Part shown: positions 4,902 through 12,610 of the stretch, in pieces
Layout of the letters: every line of letters starts with the position of its first letter
How positions within the stretch are numbered: the first letter of the stretch is position 1
Assembly (NCBI GenBank): GCA_021648365.1
Contig: JAKISY010000100.1
Span: 1 to 16,772 of the forward strand
DNA length: 16,772 nt
DNA from: Verrucomicrobiales bacterium
GTDB taxonomy: Bacteria > Verrucomicrobiota > Verrucomicrobiia > Verrucomicrobiales > DEV007
Direction of reading: 5' to 3'
Notes under the pieces: generated by a model
Database searches by the model: none
What the model was told of the DNA's origin: nothing
Seen by the model: the letters and a program-made list of their open reading frames with translations, nothing else
Translations under genes and position numbers: made by a program

Positions 4902-7203
4902 TGAGAAATTTGATTCTAAAAAAGGTGGTGAAGATGACCCACGGCGCTTTGTTGCGTCGCGGCGGGTGCTGGCGGTGGATTTTCTGATGACGTATTTCAT
5001 TCGCCTCGGTGGGGCTGGGGTGATTGTGACGGTGGTGGGGATTTTCATTTTTATATTAGCCCAGGTGTTACCTTTGTTTCAGGGAGCGCGGGTGAGTGAG
5101 GTGCTGGTAGAGGGGGAGCGCCAATTGCCTGAGGGTGAGTATGTGGCGCTGGCGACGGATGAGTGGGCGGAATTGCCGATGGTGGTGAAAGAAGATGGGT
5201 GGGTGTATTTTATCGATCTGAAAGGGCGACGTGGAGTGGTCGAGAAGGCTCCAGAGTGGTTGGGGGAAGATAAGGTGAGTGCGATTGAGGTGGATCACGA
5301 AGCGCAGGTGATTTCGGTAGGTACTGAGAGCGGGCAGATTCACTTGCTGAAGTATGCTTACGAACCCGAGTTTGTCGATGAGGTTCGCACCATCAAAGAA
5401 TCGTTGAAGCAGGAATATCATGGAGCGCTGGAGGGGGGCGCGCCTGTTAGGTTGATTGCCTTGGGGCAGTCTGAGAGTGTGCGAGTGATTGCTACGGTGG
5501 CGGGTGCATTGGAGAAGCAGCAACTGCGGGTGCAGGTGCTCAAACGCAAGCGCAGTTTGATGGGGGTGGGTAAATGGAATGCAAGTGGCAGTGAGGATTT
5601 GAGCGATAAGTTGCCGGGTGATATTAGGATCGAGAAGATTCTGATGAGCAACCGAGGTGATGCTTTGGTGGTGGTGGCGGCTTCGGGGCGGGTGAGTTAT
5701 TTTTTCCGTGGAGACGAGGGTTTTGAGTTAAGACAACAGTTTGTGCCTTTTGAAGATCAGCCACAGCGAAAAATTGTTACTACGGGTTTTCTGTTAGGAG
5801 ATGTGTCTTTGGTGTTCGTAGCGGATGATGGCAGTAATAGGGTGTTCAGTTTGTTCCGTTCAGAGCGAGATCCGGTGAGGAAATTTTATCATACTAAGAC
5901 CTTGGCTTCGTTGGGGGCTGGGTCGGACTATTATGCACGTTCATCGCGCAATAAGGCGTTCTTGTTAGGTGCGGGCAAACATGCTTCGTTGAGGTTTTCG
6001 ACTTCGGAGAAGGTTCGTTGGAGTGATGAGTTGCCGTGGAAGGTTCAGCTGGGCGTGATCAGTGGTAAGTATGATGCTTTGATATTTTTGAATGAAGAGA
6101 GGGAGTTGCACAAATATCAACTGAATGATCCTCACCCAGAAGCTGGATTGAAGGCATTTTTTGGCAAGGTGTGGTATGAGGGGGCACCTGAGCCGAAGTA
6201 TGAATGGCAGTCCACGGGGGGCAGTGATGATTTTGAGCCTAAATTCTCTCTGGTACCTTTGATCTTCGGATCGTTAAAGGGAACTCTCTATGCGATGCTG
6301 TTTGCGGTGCCGATCGCGTTGTTTGGTGCGCTTTACACTTCTGAGTTTTTGCATCCTAAGCACAAGGTGATCATTAAGCCGGTGATGGAGATCATGGCTT
6401 CGTTGCCGTCGGTGGTCTTGGGGTTCATGGCGGCGCTGTGGTTGGCTCCGTTGATCGAGGATCGGGTGCCGTCCTTGTTGTTAGTTGTCACTTTTGTGCC
6501 GCTGGGGGCTTTTGTGATTGGTTGGTTCTGGGGCTCGCGACCGATGTCGGTACGCAAGTGGATTCCACAGGGTTTGGAGTTCCTTTATTTCATGCCGGTA
6601 TTGATGGGCTTAGCTTGGTTGGGTTGGATATTGGGGCCGCATTTGGAGCACTATTGTTTCACGGTGACGGATCCTCAGTCAGGCAAGGTGGTGGCGGATT
6701 TTTCGCAGTGGTGGCCGCAGGTGACGGGGACTTCCTTTCAACAGAGAAACTCTTTGGTGGTGGGTTTCATGATGGGCTTCACGGTGATTCCGATTGTATT
6801 TACGATCGCCGAGGATGCACTTTCTAATGTGCCAGGATCTTTGCGAACAGGTTCTTTGGCAATTGGCGCGAGTCGTTGGCAAACGGCATGGAGGATTGTT
6901 TTGCCGACGGCTTCGGCGGGAATTTTTTCGGGTTTGATGGTGGGTTTGGGGCGAGCGGTGGGTGAGACGATGATTGTGGTGATGGCTACGGGTAATACGC
7001 CGATCATGGAGTGGAATGTGTTCTCTGGGATGAGGACGTTGTCGGCAAATATCGCGGTGGAGCTGCCTGAGGCTCCTCAGCACAGCACGCTGTATCGCAC
7101 GCTGTTCCTAGGGGCGTTTGTTTTGTTTCTGCTGACTTTTGTGCTCAATACGATTGCTGAATTGCTGCGTCAGCATTTGCGTGAGCGCTACAAGACGGTT
7201 TAG
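4897..7203 (+). CDS. pstC: Phosphate ABC transporter permease PstC with large extracytoplasmic insertion
   Basis: One of two membrane subunits of the phosphate importer. At 768 residues it is more than twice the length of a minimal PstC (about 300). A first membrane span (VIVTVVGIFIFILAQVLPLF, about residues 42-61) is followed by about 385 residues that contain no membrane segment and look all-beta. Segments such as DGWVYFIDLKGRRGVVEK and AQVISVGTESGQIHLLKY recall propeller blades. The permease core begins near residue 450 (LIFGSLKGTLYAMLFAVPIA). The cytoplasmic EAA loop that docks on PstB is at about residues 647-690 (LAIGASRWQTAWRIVLPTAS, then GRAVGETM). Long PstC forms are known in Pseudomonas and Vibrio, so this is a family variant rather than a fusion artefact. 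The ATG lies inside a repeat-derived hairpin (4885-4898). Confidence 0.93.
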   Translation: MSEKFDSKKGGEDDPRRFVASRRVLAVDFLMTYFIRLGGAGVIVTVVGIFIFILAQVLPLFQGARVSEVLVEGERQLPEGEYVALATDEWAELPMVVKEDGWVYFIDLKGRRGVVEKAPEWLGEDKVSAIEVDHEAQVISVGTESGQIHLLKYAYEPEFVDEVRTIKESLKQEYHGALEGGAPVRLIALGQSESVRVIATVAGALEKQQLRVQVLKRKRSLMGVGKWNASGSEDLSDKLPGDIRIEKILMSNRGDALVVVAASGRVSYFFRGDEGFELRQQFVPFEDQPQRKIVTTGFLLGDVSLVFVADDGSNRVFSLFRSERDPVRKFYHTKTLASLGAGSDYYARSSRNKAFLLGAGKHASLRFSTSEKVRWSDELPWKVQLGVISGKYDALIFLNEERELHKYQLNDPHPEAGLKAFFGKVWYEGAPEPKYEWQSTGGSDDFEPKFSLVPLIFGSLKGTLYAMLFAVPIALFGALYTSEFLHPKHKVIIKPVMEIMASLPSVVLGFMAALWLAPLIEDRVPSLLLVVTFVPLGAFVIGWFWGSRPMSVRKWIPQGLEFLYFMPVLMGLAWLGWILGPHLEHYCFTVTDPQSGKVVADFSQWWPQVTGTSFQQRNSLVVGFMMGFTVIPIVFTIAEDALSNVPGSLRTGSLAIGASRWQTAWRIVLPTASAGIFSGLMVGLGRAVGETMIVVMATGNTPIMEWNVFSGMRTLSANIAVELPEAPQHSTLYRTLFLGAFVLFLLTFVLNTIAELLRQHLRERYKTV

Positions 7204-7245
7204 CGGGATAGGGTAAGGGTTAGAGTTTTTTTAGTTAAGAAAAAG

Positions 7246-8922
7246 ATGAGCAAATTTAGTCAGAAAATAGGAGGGAGTAAGCGGGAACGATCGGCTCCTG
7301 GCGAACCTATGGTGTGGTTTTCTGGCATGTGGCTGGCGATTGGGATTTTGATGATCGTTTTTCTATTGTCGGTGATCGTGGTCAATGGTTTGGGGGTGTT
7401 CTGGCCAAAAGCGGTGGTGCAAGTGGAGTTGACGGAAGCGAGTGAAGCGGGGTGGAAGCAGTCGCAGTATTTCGCGGGAGAGTTGCACAAGACGCAAGTG
7501 CGACGAGTGGGTTCTGCTGACGGTGAGGCGATTCCGGAGATTCAGTTATTTGTTGGCAATCGAGATGTTTACGGTTTTGGGTTTAAGTTCATCGATGAGC
7601 ATGATGTGCTGCAACGAACTTTTCCCAAGGGGATTCTGTTGGTAGAGCGGATGGAGTATGGCGATCTGATTGCCTTTCCTGTGAAGCTGCAACTGGCAGA
7701 CGGGAAGGTGATAGAGGCGGGGGACCAAGGTTTCGATGAAGAGCTGCAAAGGGCGGTGCAGCGGGCGAGTGATCGCAGGCATGAAATCACCCATCTGGAG
7801 CGGGGCGAGATTGGTCGAGTGAATCAAAAGATGGAGCGGCTCAAGATGCGCTTGAAAAAAACAGAGCTGAAGGGGGGCAATGTGAAGCAGGTCGCGGCGG
7901 AGACGAAGCTGGAGCAAGATGAGTTGCAAGAGCGGTATGAGAAGATGGCGGCCGAGGCGGCTGGGCTGAGGGCGCGACAAAAAGAGGAGACTTTTCACTA
8001 CCGGCTTGTGACTGGGGAGCAAGGTTCGTTGGAGTTGGGAGGCGTGGTTTGTTTTTATTATCCGAATCAGTTATCTACATGGACTAAGCTGGGGCATTTT
8101 TTCAGTAGTATTTGGGGTTTTCTAAGCGAAGAGCCACGCGAGGCGAATACGGAGGGCGGTGTTTTTCCGGCTTTGTTTGGAACCTTTGTGATGACTTTGA
8201 TCATGTGCATTTTGGTGGTGCCGATTGGGGTGGTGGCGGCTATTTACCTGCAGGAATATGCTAAGCAGGGTTTGGTGGTGAGGCTGGTTCGCATAGCGGT
8301 GAACAATCTCGCGGGTGTGCCTTCGATTGTGTATGGGGTGTTTGGTTTGGGATTTTTTGTATATATGATGGGAGGCTCTATTGATAGTTTGTTTTACCCT
8401 GAGCGTCTGCCGACACCTACTTTTGGCACGGGCGGGTTGTTGTGGGCGTCGCTGACGATGGCGTTGATGACGGTGCCGGTGGTGATCGTCTCTACTGAGG
8501 AGGCTCTGGCGTCGGTGACGCGGGGTATGCGCGAGGCTTCGCTGGCTGCTGGGGCGTCCAAGTGGCAGACGATTCAGCACATTGTGTTGCCGGGCGGGTT
8601 GCCAGGAATCATCACCGGCATGATCCTCGCTATGGCTCGAGGCGCGGGTGAGGTGGCGCCGTTGATGTTGGTGGGGGTGGTGAAATTGGCTCCTACTTTG
8701 CCGCTTGATACGATCGCCCCGTATATGCACTTAGAGCGTAAGTTCATGCATTTGGGTTTTCATATTTACGATTTGGGTTTTCAGTCGCCGGATTCTGAAG
8801 CAGCGAAGCCGATGGTGTTCGCAACGACTTTGTTGTTAATCGCTTTGGTGGTGGTATTGAATGCGGCGGCGATTATTGTGCGTGAGAAGTTGCGCAAAAA
8901 ATACTCGAGTGGTGCGTTTTAA
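7246..8922 (+). CDS. pstA: Phosphate ABC transporter permease PstA with coiled-coil periplasmic insertion
   Basis: Second membrane subunit of the importer, 558 residues against about 290 for a minimal PstA. The first membrane span is near residues 24-50 (MWLAIGILMIVFLLSVIVVN). A periplasmic insertion of about 250 residues follows, with a predicted coiled coil at about residues 165-245 rich in Glu, Lys, Arg and Leu (MERLKMRLKKTELKGG, LEQDELQERYEKMAAEAAGL). The permease core starts near residue 300 (ALFGTFVMTLIMCILVVPIG), with the NLAGVPSIVYGVFGLGFFVY segment and the EAA loop at about residues 430-470 (SLAAGASKWQTIQHIVLPGG, MARGAGEVAPLMLVG). It lies 42 bases after pstC. The insertion probably packs against the PstC one, which is also enlarged. 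No strong ribosome binding site is visible. Confidence 0.93.
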   Translation: MSKFSQKIGGSKRERSAPGEPMVWFSGMWLAIGILMIVFLLSVIVVNGLGVFWPKAVVQVELTEASEAGWKQSQYFAGELHKTQVRRVGSADGEAIPEIQLFVGNRDVYGFGFKFIDEHDVLQRTFPKGILLVERMEYGDLIAFPVKLQLADGKVIEAGDQGFDEELQRAVQRASDRRHEITHLERGEIGRVNQKMERLKMRLKKTELKGGNVKQVAAETKLEQDELQERYEKMAAEAAGLRARQKEETFHYRLVTGEQGSLELGGVVCFYYPNQLSTWTKLGHFFSSIWGFLSEEPREANTEGGVFPALFGTFVMTLIMCILVVPIGVVAAIYLQEYAKQGLVVRLVRIAVNNLAGVPSIVYGVFGLGFFVYMMGGSIDSLFYPERLPTPTFGTGGLLWASLTMALMTVPVVIVSTEEALASVTRGMREASLAAGASKWQTIQHIVLPGGLPGIITGMILAMARGAGEVAPLMLVGVVKLAPTLPLDTIAPYMHLERKFMHLGFHIYDLGFQSPDSEAAKPMVFATTLLLIALVVVLNAAAIIVREKLRKKYSSGAF

Positions 8923-8937
8923 TAGAAGGCGTGACTT

Positions 8938-9822
8938 ATGAATTTAACTAGCTTATTACCGATTGCCATGCAGAAGGAAACTATCAAATCGTCAGCCCAG
9001 CAAGATGAGAGTGTGGGCGCTGAAGTGAGCGTGTCAGCGGATGTGGCAGAAAGCCCTGCGGGACGTCCGGATTACATCAAGGTGTGTGACTTCAGTTTCA
9101 ATTATGTGCCTGCGGTGCGGGTATTGCATAATATCACGATGGAGATCCCCGAGCGCCAAGTGACGGCTTTCATCGGACCCTCGGGTTGTGGTAAAACGAC
9201 TTTGCTGCGCAATTTTAATCGCATGAATGACTTGATTGACGGGGTCAGTCATGAGGGTAAGATCTACGTCAATGATCAGGATATCTACGATCGTAATCTT
9301 GAAGTGATCTCTTTGCGCAAGCGTATCGGGATGGTGTTTCAGAAGTCGAATCCGTTCCCTAAATCGATCTATGAGAATGTGATTTATAGCTTGCGGGTGT
9401 CGGGGCAGAAAAAAAAGGCGATATTGGATGAGACGGTGGAACGCAGTCTCAAAAGTGCGGCGCTGTGGGAGGAGACCAAAGATCGTCTGCATGACAGCGC
9501 TTTGGGTTTGTCGGGGGGGCAAATGCAGCGGCTTTGCATCGCGCGTGCGATTGCAAATCGTCCTGAGATTTTGTTGATGGATGAACCTTGTTCCGCGCTT
9601 GATCCTATCGCTACGGCTAAGATCGAGGAGCTGATCACAGAGTTGAAAGAAAACTTCACGGTGGTGATTGTGACTCACAACATGCAGCAAGCGACACGGG
9701 TCTCGGATCGCGCGGCTTATTTTTATTTGGGTAAGTTGGTGGAAATGGATGATACGACAAAATTGTTTTCGAATCCTGAGCAAAAAGAAACGGAGGATTA
9801 CATTTCGGGTAGGTTCGGTTGA
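8938..9822 (+). CDS. pstB: Phosphate ABC transporter ATP-binding protein PstB
   Basis: ATPase that powers phosphate import from the cytoplasmic side of PstC/PstA; 294 residues. All nucleotide-binding motifs are present: Walker A GPSGCGKTT (about 80-88), a Q-loop in GMVFQKSNPFPKSIYENV, the ABC signature LSGGQMQRLCIARAIA (about 190), Walker B with D-loop EILLMDEPCSALDP (about 209-222), and the switch histidine in VIVTHNMQQATRVSD. The FQKSNPFPKSIYENV and YFYLGKLVEMDDTTKLF segments are diagnostic for PstB. The ~35-residue N-terminal extension before YIKVCDFSFNY is poorly conserved, so ATG 8968 (MQKETIKSS) is an alternative start. It begins 15 bases after pstA, within one operon. Confidence 0.97.
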   Translation: MNLTSLLPIAMQKETIKSSAQQDESVGAEVSVSADVAESPAGRPDYIKVCDFSFNYVPAVRVLHNITMEIPERQVTAFIGPSGCGKTTLLRNFNRMNDLIDGVSHEGKIYVNDQDIYDRNLEVISLRKRIGMVFQKSNPFPKSIYENVIYSLRVSGQKKKAILDETVERSLKSAALWEETKDRLHDSALGLSGGQMQRLCIARAIANRPEILLMDEPCSALDPIATAKIEELITELKENFTVVIVTHNMQQATRVSDRAAYFYLGKLVEMDDTTKLFSNPEQKETEDYISGRFG

Positions 9823-9844
9823 GATTAAGTGAAAAAAATAGAAT

Positions 9845-10552
9845 ATGAATCAATCTAATACAGAACATATATTGGCCTCTTTTGAGGAGGCGCTTCGCGA
9901 ATCTAGAAATTCTGTGCTGCGCATGGCGAGTGTGGCGCAGCAGAACTTGGAGCACGCGATCACGGGTTTGTTGAGCCGCAATTCAGAGCTTTGTAATCAG
10001 GCGATCGCGGACGATGATGAGGTGAACAGTTATGAAAAATCTATCGATGGGGAGGGGCTGAAAACCTTGATGCGTTTCAGTCCTGTGGCGACGGATCTGC
10101 GTCAGGTGTTGGCGGCGATGAAGATCGCTAACAATCTGGAACGCATATCGGATGAAGCTGGTAGCATCGCGCGGCGAGCTCGCAAAATCGGCAAACAGGC
10201 TGAGGTGGCGGAAACACGAATGATGGAGCCGTTGTATGAGATGGCGGCAGAACTGTTGCGCGATGGGATTCGAGCATACGCTGAGTCCGATGTGAGTTTG
10301 GCGATGTCTTTGTATGAACTGGACCAAAAGCTAGACAAGGCTCATCGAAAGACGATCAAGGAACTGACCAAGGCGATGGAGCAAGATCCTGAAAATCTCA
10401 AGGTCTATCTGCATTTGATCTTTGTGGTGCGATGCCTTGAGCGCATTGGTGATCATGCGGTGAACATTGGGGAAGAGTCGGTGTTTGTGGAAAGTGCGAC
10501 GGATATTCGCCATGTGGGAGCGGATGCCTTAAAAGAATTCTCTTCGGAGTGA
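9845..10552 (+). CDS. phoU: Phosphate signalling complex protein PhoU
   Basis: Cytoplasmic negative regulator that couples PstSCAB transport to the PhoR/PhoB two-component system. The 235-residue length is typical. The protein shows the duplicated three-helix-bundle pattern with its metal-binding motifs: DLRQVLAAMKIANNLERISD (about residues 80-99) in the first repeat and FVVRCLERIGDHAVNIGEES (about 196-215) in the second. No signal peptide or membrane span is seen. It follows pstB by 22 bases and ends the pst operon. No phoB or phoR lies in the window, so the partner histidine kinase is encoded elsewhere. Confidence 0.95.
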   Translation: MNQSNTEHILASFEEALRESRNSVLRMASVAQQNLEHAITGLLSRNSELCNQAIADDDEVNSYEKSIDGEGLKTLMRFSPVATDLRQVLAAMKIANNLERISDEAGSIARRARKIGKQAEVAETRMMEPLYEMAAELLRDGIRAYAESDVSLAMSLYELDQKLDKAHRKTIKELTKAMEQDPENLKVYLHLIFVVRCLERIGDHAVNIGEESVFVESATDIRHVGADALKEFSSE

Positions 10553-10606
10553 GGCGGATTAGTTTTGACGGTTTAGGGATAAAGGGCTTACCTTCGGAGG
10601 GTCATT

Positions 10607-11344
10607 ATGTCTAAATTTTCAAATCCTGATAGTCGCATTGCTTTATTGATCGACGCCGACAACGCACCGGCTTCTAAAATCGATTTCATTATTTCCGAGC
10701 TCGCTACTTATGGCAGGGTGAACATTCGCCGTGCGTATGGGAACTGGAAAAAACCTGGTCTTTCGAGTTGGGAGAAGGTTTTGCATGAGTATGCGATCAA
10801 GCCGATTCAAACTTTCGATATCATTAAGGGGAAAAATGCCTCGGATATGGCTTTGCTGATTGATGCTATGGATACACTCTATACTAAGGATGTGGAGATA
10901 TTTTGTCTGGTATCCTCCGATAGCGACTTCACGCCCTTGGTGATGCGATTGCGAGCGGAGGGTAAACTGGTCTTGGGTTTTGGCAAACAAAGCACACCGC
11001 TCCCGTTTGTGAATGCTTGCAGTAAGTTTTTGTTCCTAGATGAAAACGCGGAAGTTCTAAGTGCGAAGAAAAAAGAGGATTCGGTCAAACGGCTCAAAAG
11101 TAATACGAAGTTGATGAATACTTTGCGTAACGCCGTCAAAGAGGCTGCGGGGGATGAGGGGTGGGCGCTGTTGGGTCAAGTGGGCTCGCATATTTCAAAT
11201 CAGGGGCCTTTTGATCACCGAACCTATGGTTTCAAAAGATTGAGCGATTTGTTTGCTGCGCTGGACTTGTTCGAGGTGCGACAGGTGCAGTATGAAAAGC
11301 AGAAAGAAACGCAGGTGCGGTTGAAAGCAGGGGCGGGAAAGTAG
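10607..11344 (+). CDS. NYN (PIN-like) domain protein with C-terminal OST-HTH/LOTUS domain
   Basis: A putative ribonuclease of the LabA/DUF88 (COG1432) type, 245 residues. The N-terminal NYN domain (about 8-146) carries the acidic residues of PIN-like nucleases: IDADNAP (Asp16, Asp18, Asn19), GKNASDMALLIDAMD (Asp80) and SSDSDFTPL (Asp105, Asp107). The C-terminal part (about 166-235) fits an OST-HTH/LOTUS RNA-binding domain: LRNAVKEAAGDEGWALLGQV, followed by YGFKRLSDLFAALDLFEV. The protein is soluble and expected in the cytoplasm. ATG 10607 has the best ribosome binding site in the window, GGAGG at 10596-10600 with a six-base gap. It follows phoU by 54 bases on the same strand, but its own strong start signal suggests it may be expressed separately. 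The RNA target is unknown. Confidence 0.88.
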   Translation: MSKFSNPDSRIALLIDADNAPASKIDFIISELATYGRVNIRRAYGNWKKPGLSSWEKVLHEYAIKPIQTFDIIKGKNASDMALLIDAMDTLYTKDVEIFCLVSSDSDFTPLVMRLRAEGKLVLGFGKQSTPLPFVNACSKFLFLDENAEVLSAKKKEDSVKRLKSNTKLMNTLRNAVKEAAGDEGWALLGQVGSHISNQGPFDHRTYGFKRLSDLFAALDLFEVRQVQYEKQKETQVRLKAGAGK

Positions 11345-11377
11345 TTGTTATCAGGAGGAGAAATAAAGTATCAAACA

Positions 11378-11407
11378 GCAGATGACGCCGATTTTCGCAG
11401 ATAAGAT
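11378..11407 (+). repeat. Dispersed intergenic repeat of the GCAGAT type
   Basis: The sequence GCAGATGACGCCGATTTTCG continues CAGATAAGAT and contains the word GCAGAT twice (11378-11383 and 11398-11403). It resembles the imperfect 'CGCAGAT' tandem repeats found between genes in many Planctomycetota, Verrucomicrobiota and related genomes, from memory. It fills most of the 81-base gap before the TPR gene. The stretch TTAACCGCGGATAGC at about 3681-3695 may be a distant relative. Confidence 0.4.
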
Positions 11408-11425
11408 TTGAGAGGGTTAGCTTGA

Positions 11426-12610
11426 ATGGACTATTCTGAGAAATCTCAAGACCCTTACGCAGTGGCTGAGCATCTGTATGTGATATTCAGTTCGGAAAAT
11501 TTTGAGCGTTTGGATGCTGAGTCGGTTCGAGTATTAGCAGGTGATCCAGACAATGATGTGGCGCATTATTATCGGGCCATCGCCTTGATCAACCTTGAGA
11601 GATTGGATGAGGCTTGGCAACATGTGGAGTTTTTACAAAAAAATGAGCCAGATGATAATGATACAAATTTGGTATCTGCGATGTTTTATTTGGCTCGCCG
11701 GAACTGGACTAAAGTGGGAGAATTTGCCCAAGAAGGTCTGCGGCAGGAGCCAGATAATGATTTATTTCATTATCACGCGGCGTTGGCGGCGCTTGGAAAA
11801 TTAAAAGTCGATCTTGCCAAAAAACATATCGATCAAGCCCGAGATTTGGACCCTGAGGATGTGGACTACGCGCATCTGGCGATACAGATACAAGGTTTGT
11901 ATGAATCCAGTGCAAAAGAGGCTTGGTTGCGGATAGAGGATTTCAAGTCGGCGTTGAACCTGGACCCTCAAAATGCAAGTTTGCATCACTCCATTGGGGA
12001 TGTGTATTTTGATGAGTTGGATGATCCTAAAGAAGCGGAGGCGTTTTATCGCGAAGCAGTCAGGTTGAATCCGAAAAACAGACGTTTTCAGAGATCTCTG
12101 TTCCACGCTTCGGCGAAGAGGGATTTCATCTATAGGGTGCTCAGCATACCTAGTCGCGCAATGGGATGGTTAGTAGGGGCGCTGGCGACGATTAGGATCC
12201 AGCCTTGGAGGTTGTTTATTGGACTGTTTTTATTTAAAGCCGTGATCGCCTTTTTGGTGTGGCTGACTCTAGTGATTATCGTATTTTGGCCGGCGGCAAA
12301 AATCTACGAATGGTTACTCGTTTCGGAATTGAAAAAAGGTGCGCAAACTTCTATCCGCGAACTGAAGGTTCGCAGTTGGTTCAATCGCTGGCACAGAGGA
12401 CTGAGGTTCTCGCTGTATTTGTTATTGATCGCAGGTTTTCAAGCTGCCATCATTCACTACCTGATGGGCATGGATCTGATGGATGGATTTGTTGTGTTGT
12501 CAATCTTCATCGCCGTGCATGCGCTAGTGGTAGCGGTGTTGATGGGCATTGATCGGATGCGGGTGTATTTTGCCAAAAGAGGATTGCGTAAGACGGGGCG
12601 GCTTTCATAA
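11426..12610 (+). CDS. TPR-repeat protein with C-terminal membrane segments
   Basis: This 394-residue protein has a soluble TPR array at about residues 35-235. Repeat hallmarks are VAHYYRAIALINLERLDEAW, LFHYHAALAALGKLKVDLAK with HIDQARDLDPEDVDYAHLA, and LHHSIGDVYFDELDDPKEAE with AFYREAVRLNPKN. The C-terminal third holds about three hydrophobic spans: FIGLFLFKAVIAFLVWLTLV with IIVFWP (near 265-292), FSLYLLLIAGFQAAIIHYLM (near 329-350) and FVVLSIFIAVHALVVAVLMG (near 355-376). No signal peptide is seen, so the TPR part most likely faces the cytoplasm and acts as a membrane-anchored protein-interaction scaffold. Partners are unknown. It follows the NYN gene on the same strand and overlaps the convergent cytochrome gene by six bases (12605-12610). 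Confidence 0.8.
   Translation: MDYSEKSQDPYAVAEHLYVIFSSENFERLDAESVRVLAGDPDNDVAHYYRAIALINLERLDEAWQHVEFLQKNEPDDNDTNLVSAMFYLARRNWTKVGEFAQEGLRQEPDNDLFHYHAALAALGKLKVDLAKKHIDQARDLDPEDVDYAHLAIQIQGLYESSAKEAWLRIEDFKSALNLDPQNASLHHSIGDVYFDELDDPKEAEAFYREAVRLNPKNRRFQRSLFHASAKRDFIYRVLSIPSRAMGWLVGALATIRIQPWRLFIGLFLFKAVIAFLVWLTLVIIVFWPAAKIYEWLLVSELKKGAQTSIRELKVRSWFNRWHRGLRFSLYLLLIAGFQAAIIHYLMGMDLMDGFVVLSIFIAVHALVVAVLMGIDRMRVYFAKRGLRKTGRLS

Noticed and set aside
7246..8922. PstA considered as a fusion of two genes because of its length
   Set aside because: The insertion lies between span 1 and the permease core in one frame, and long PstA forms are known in other bacteria.
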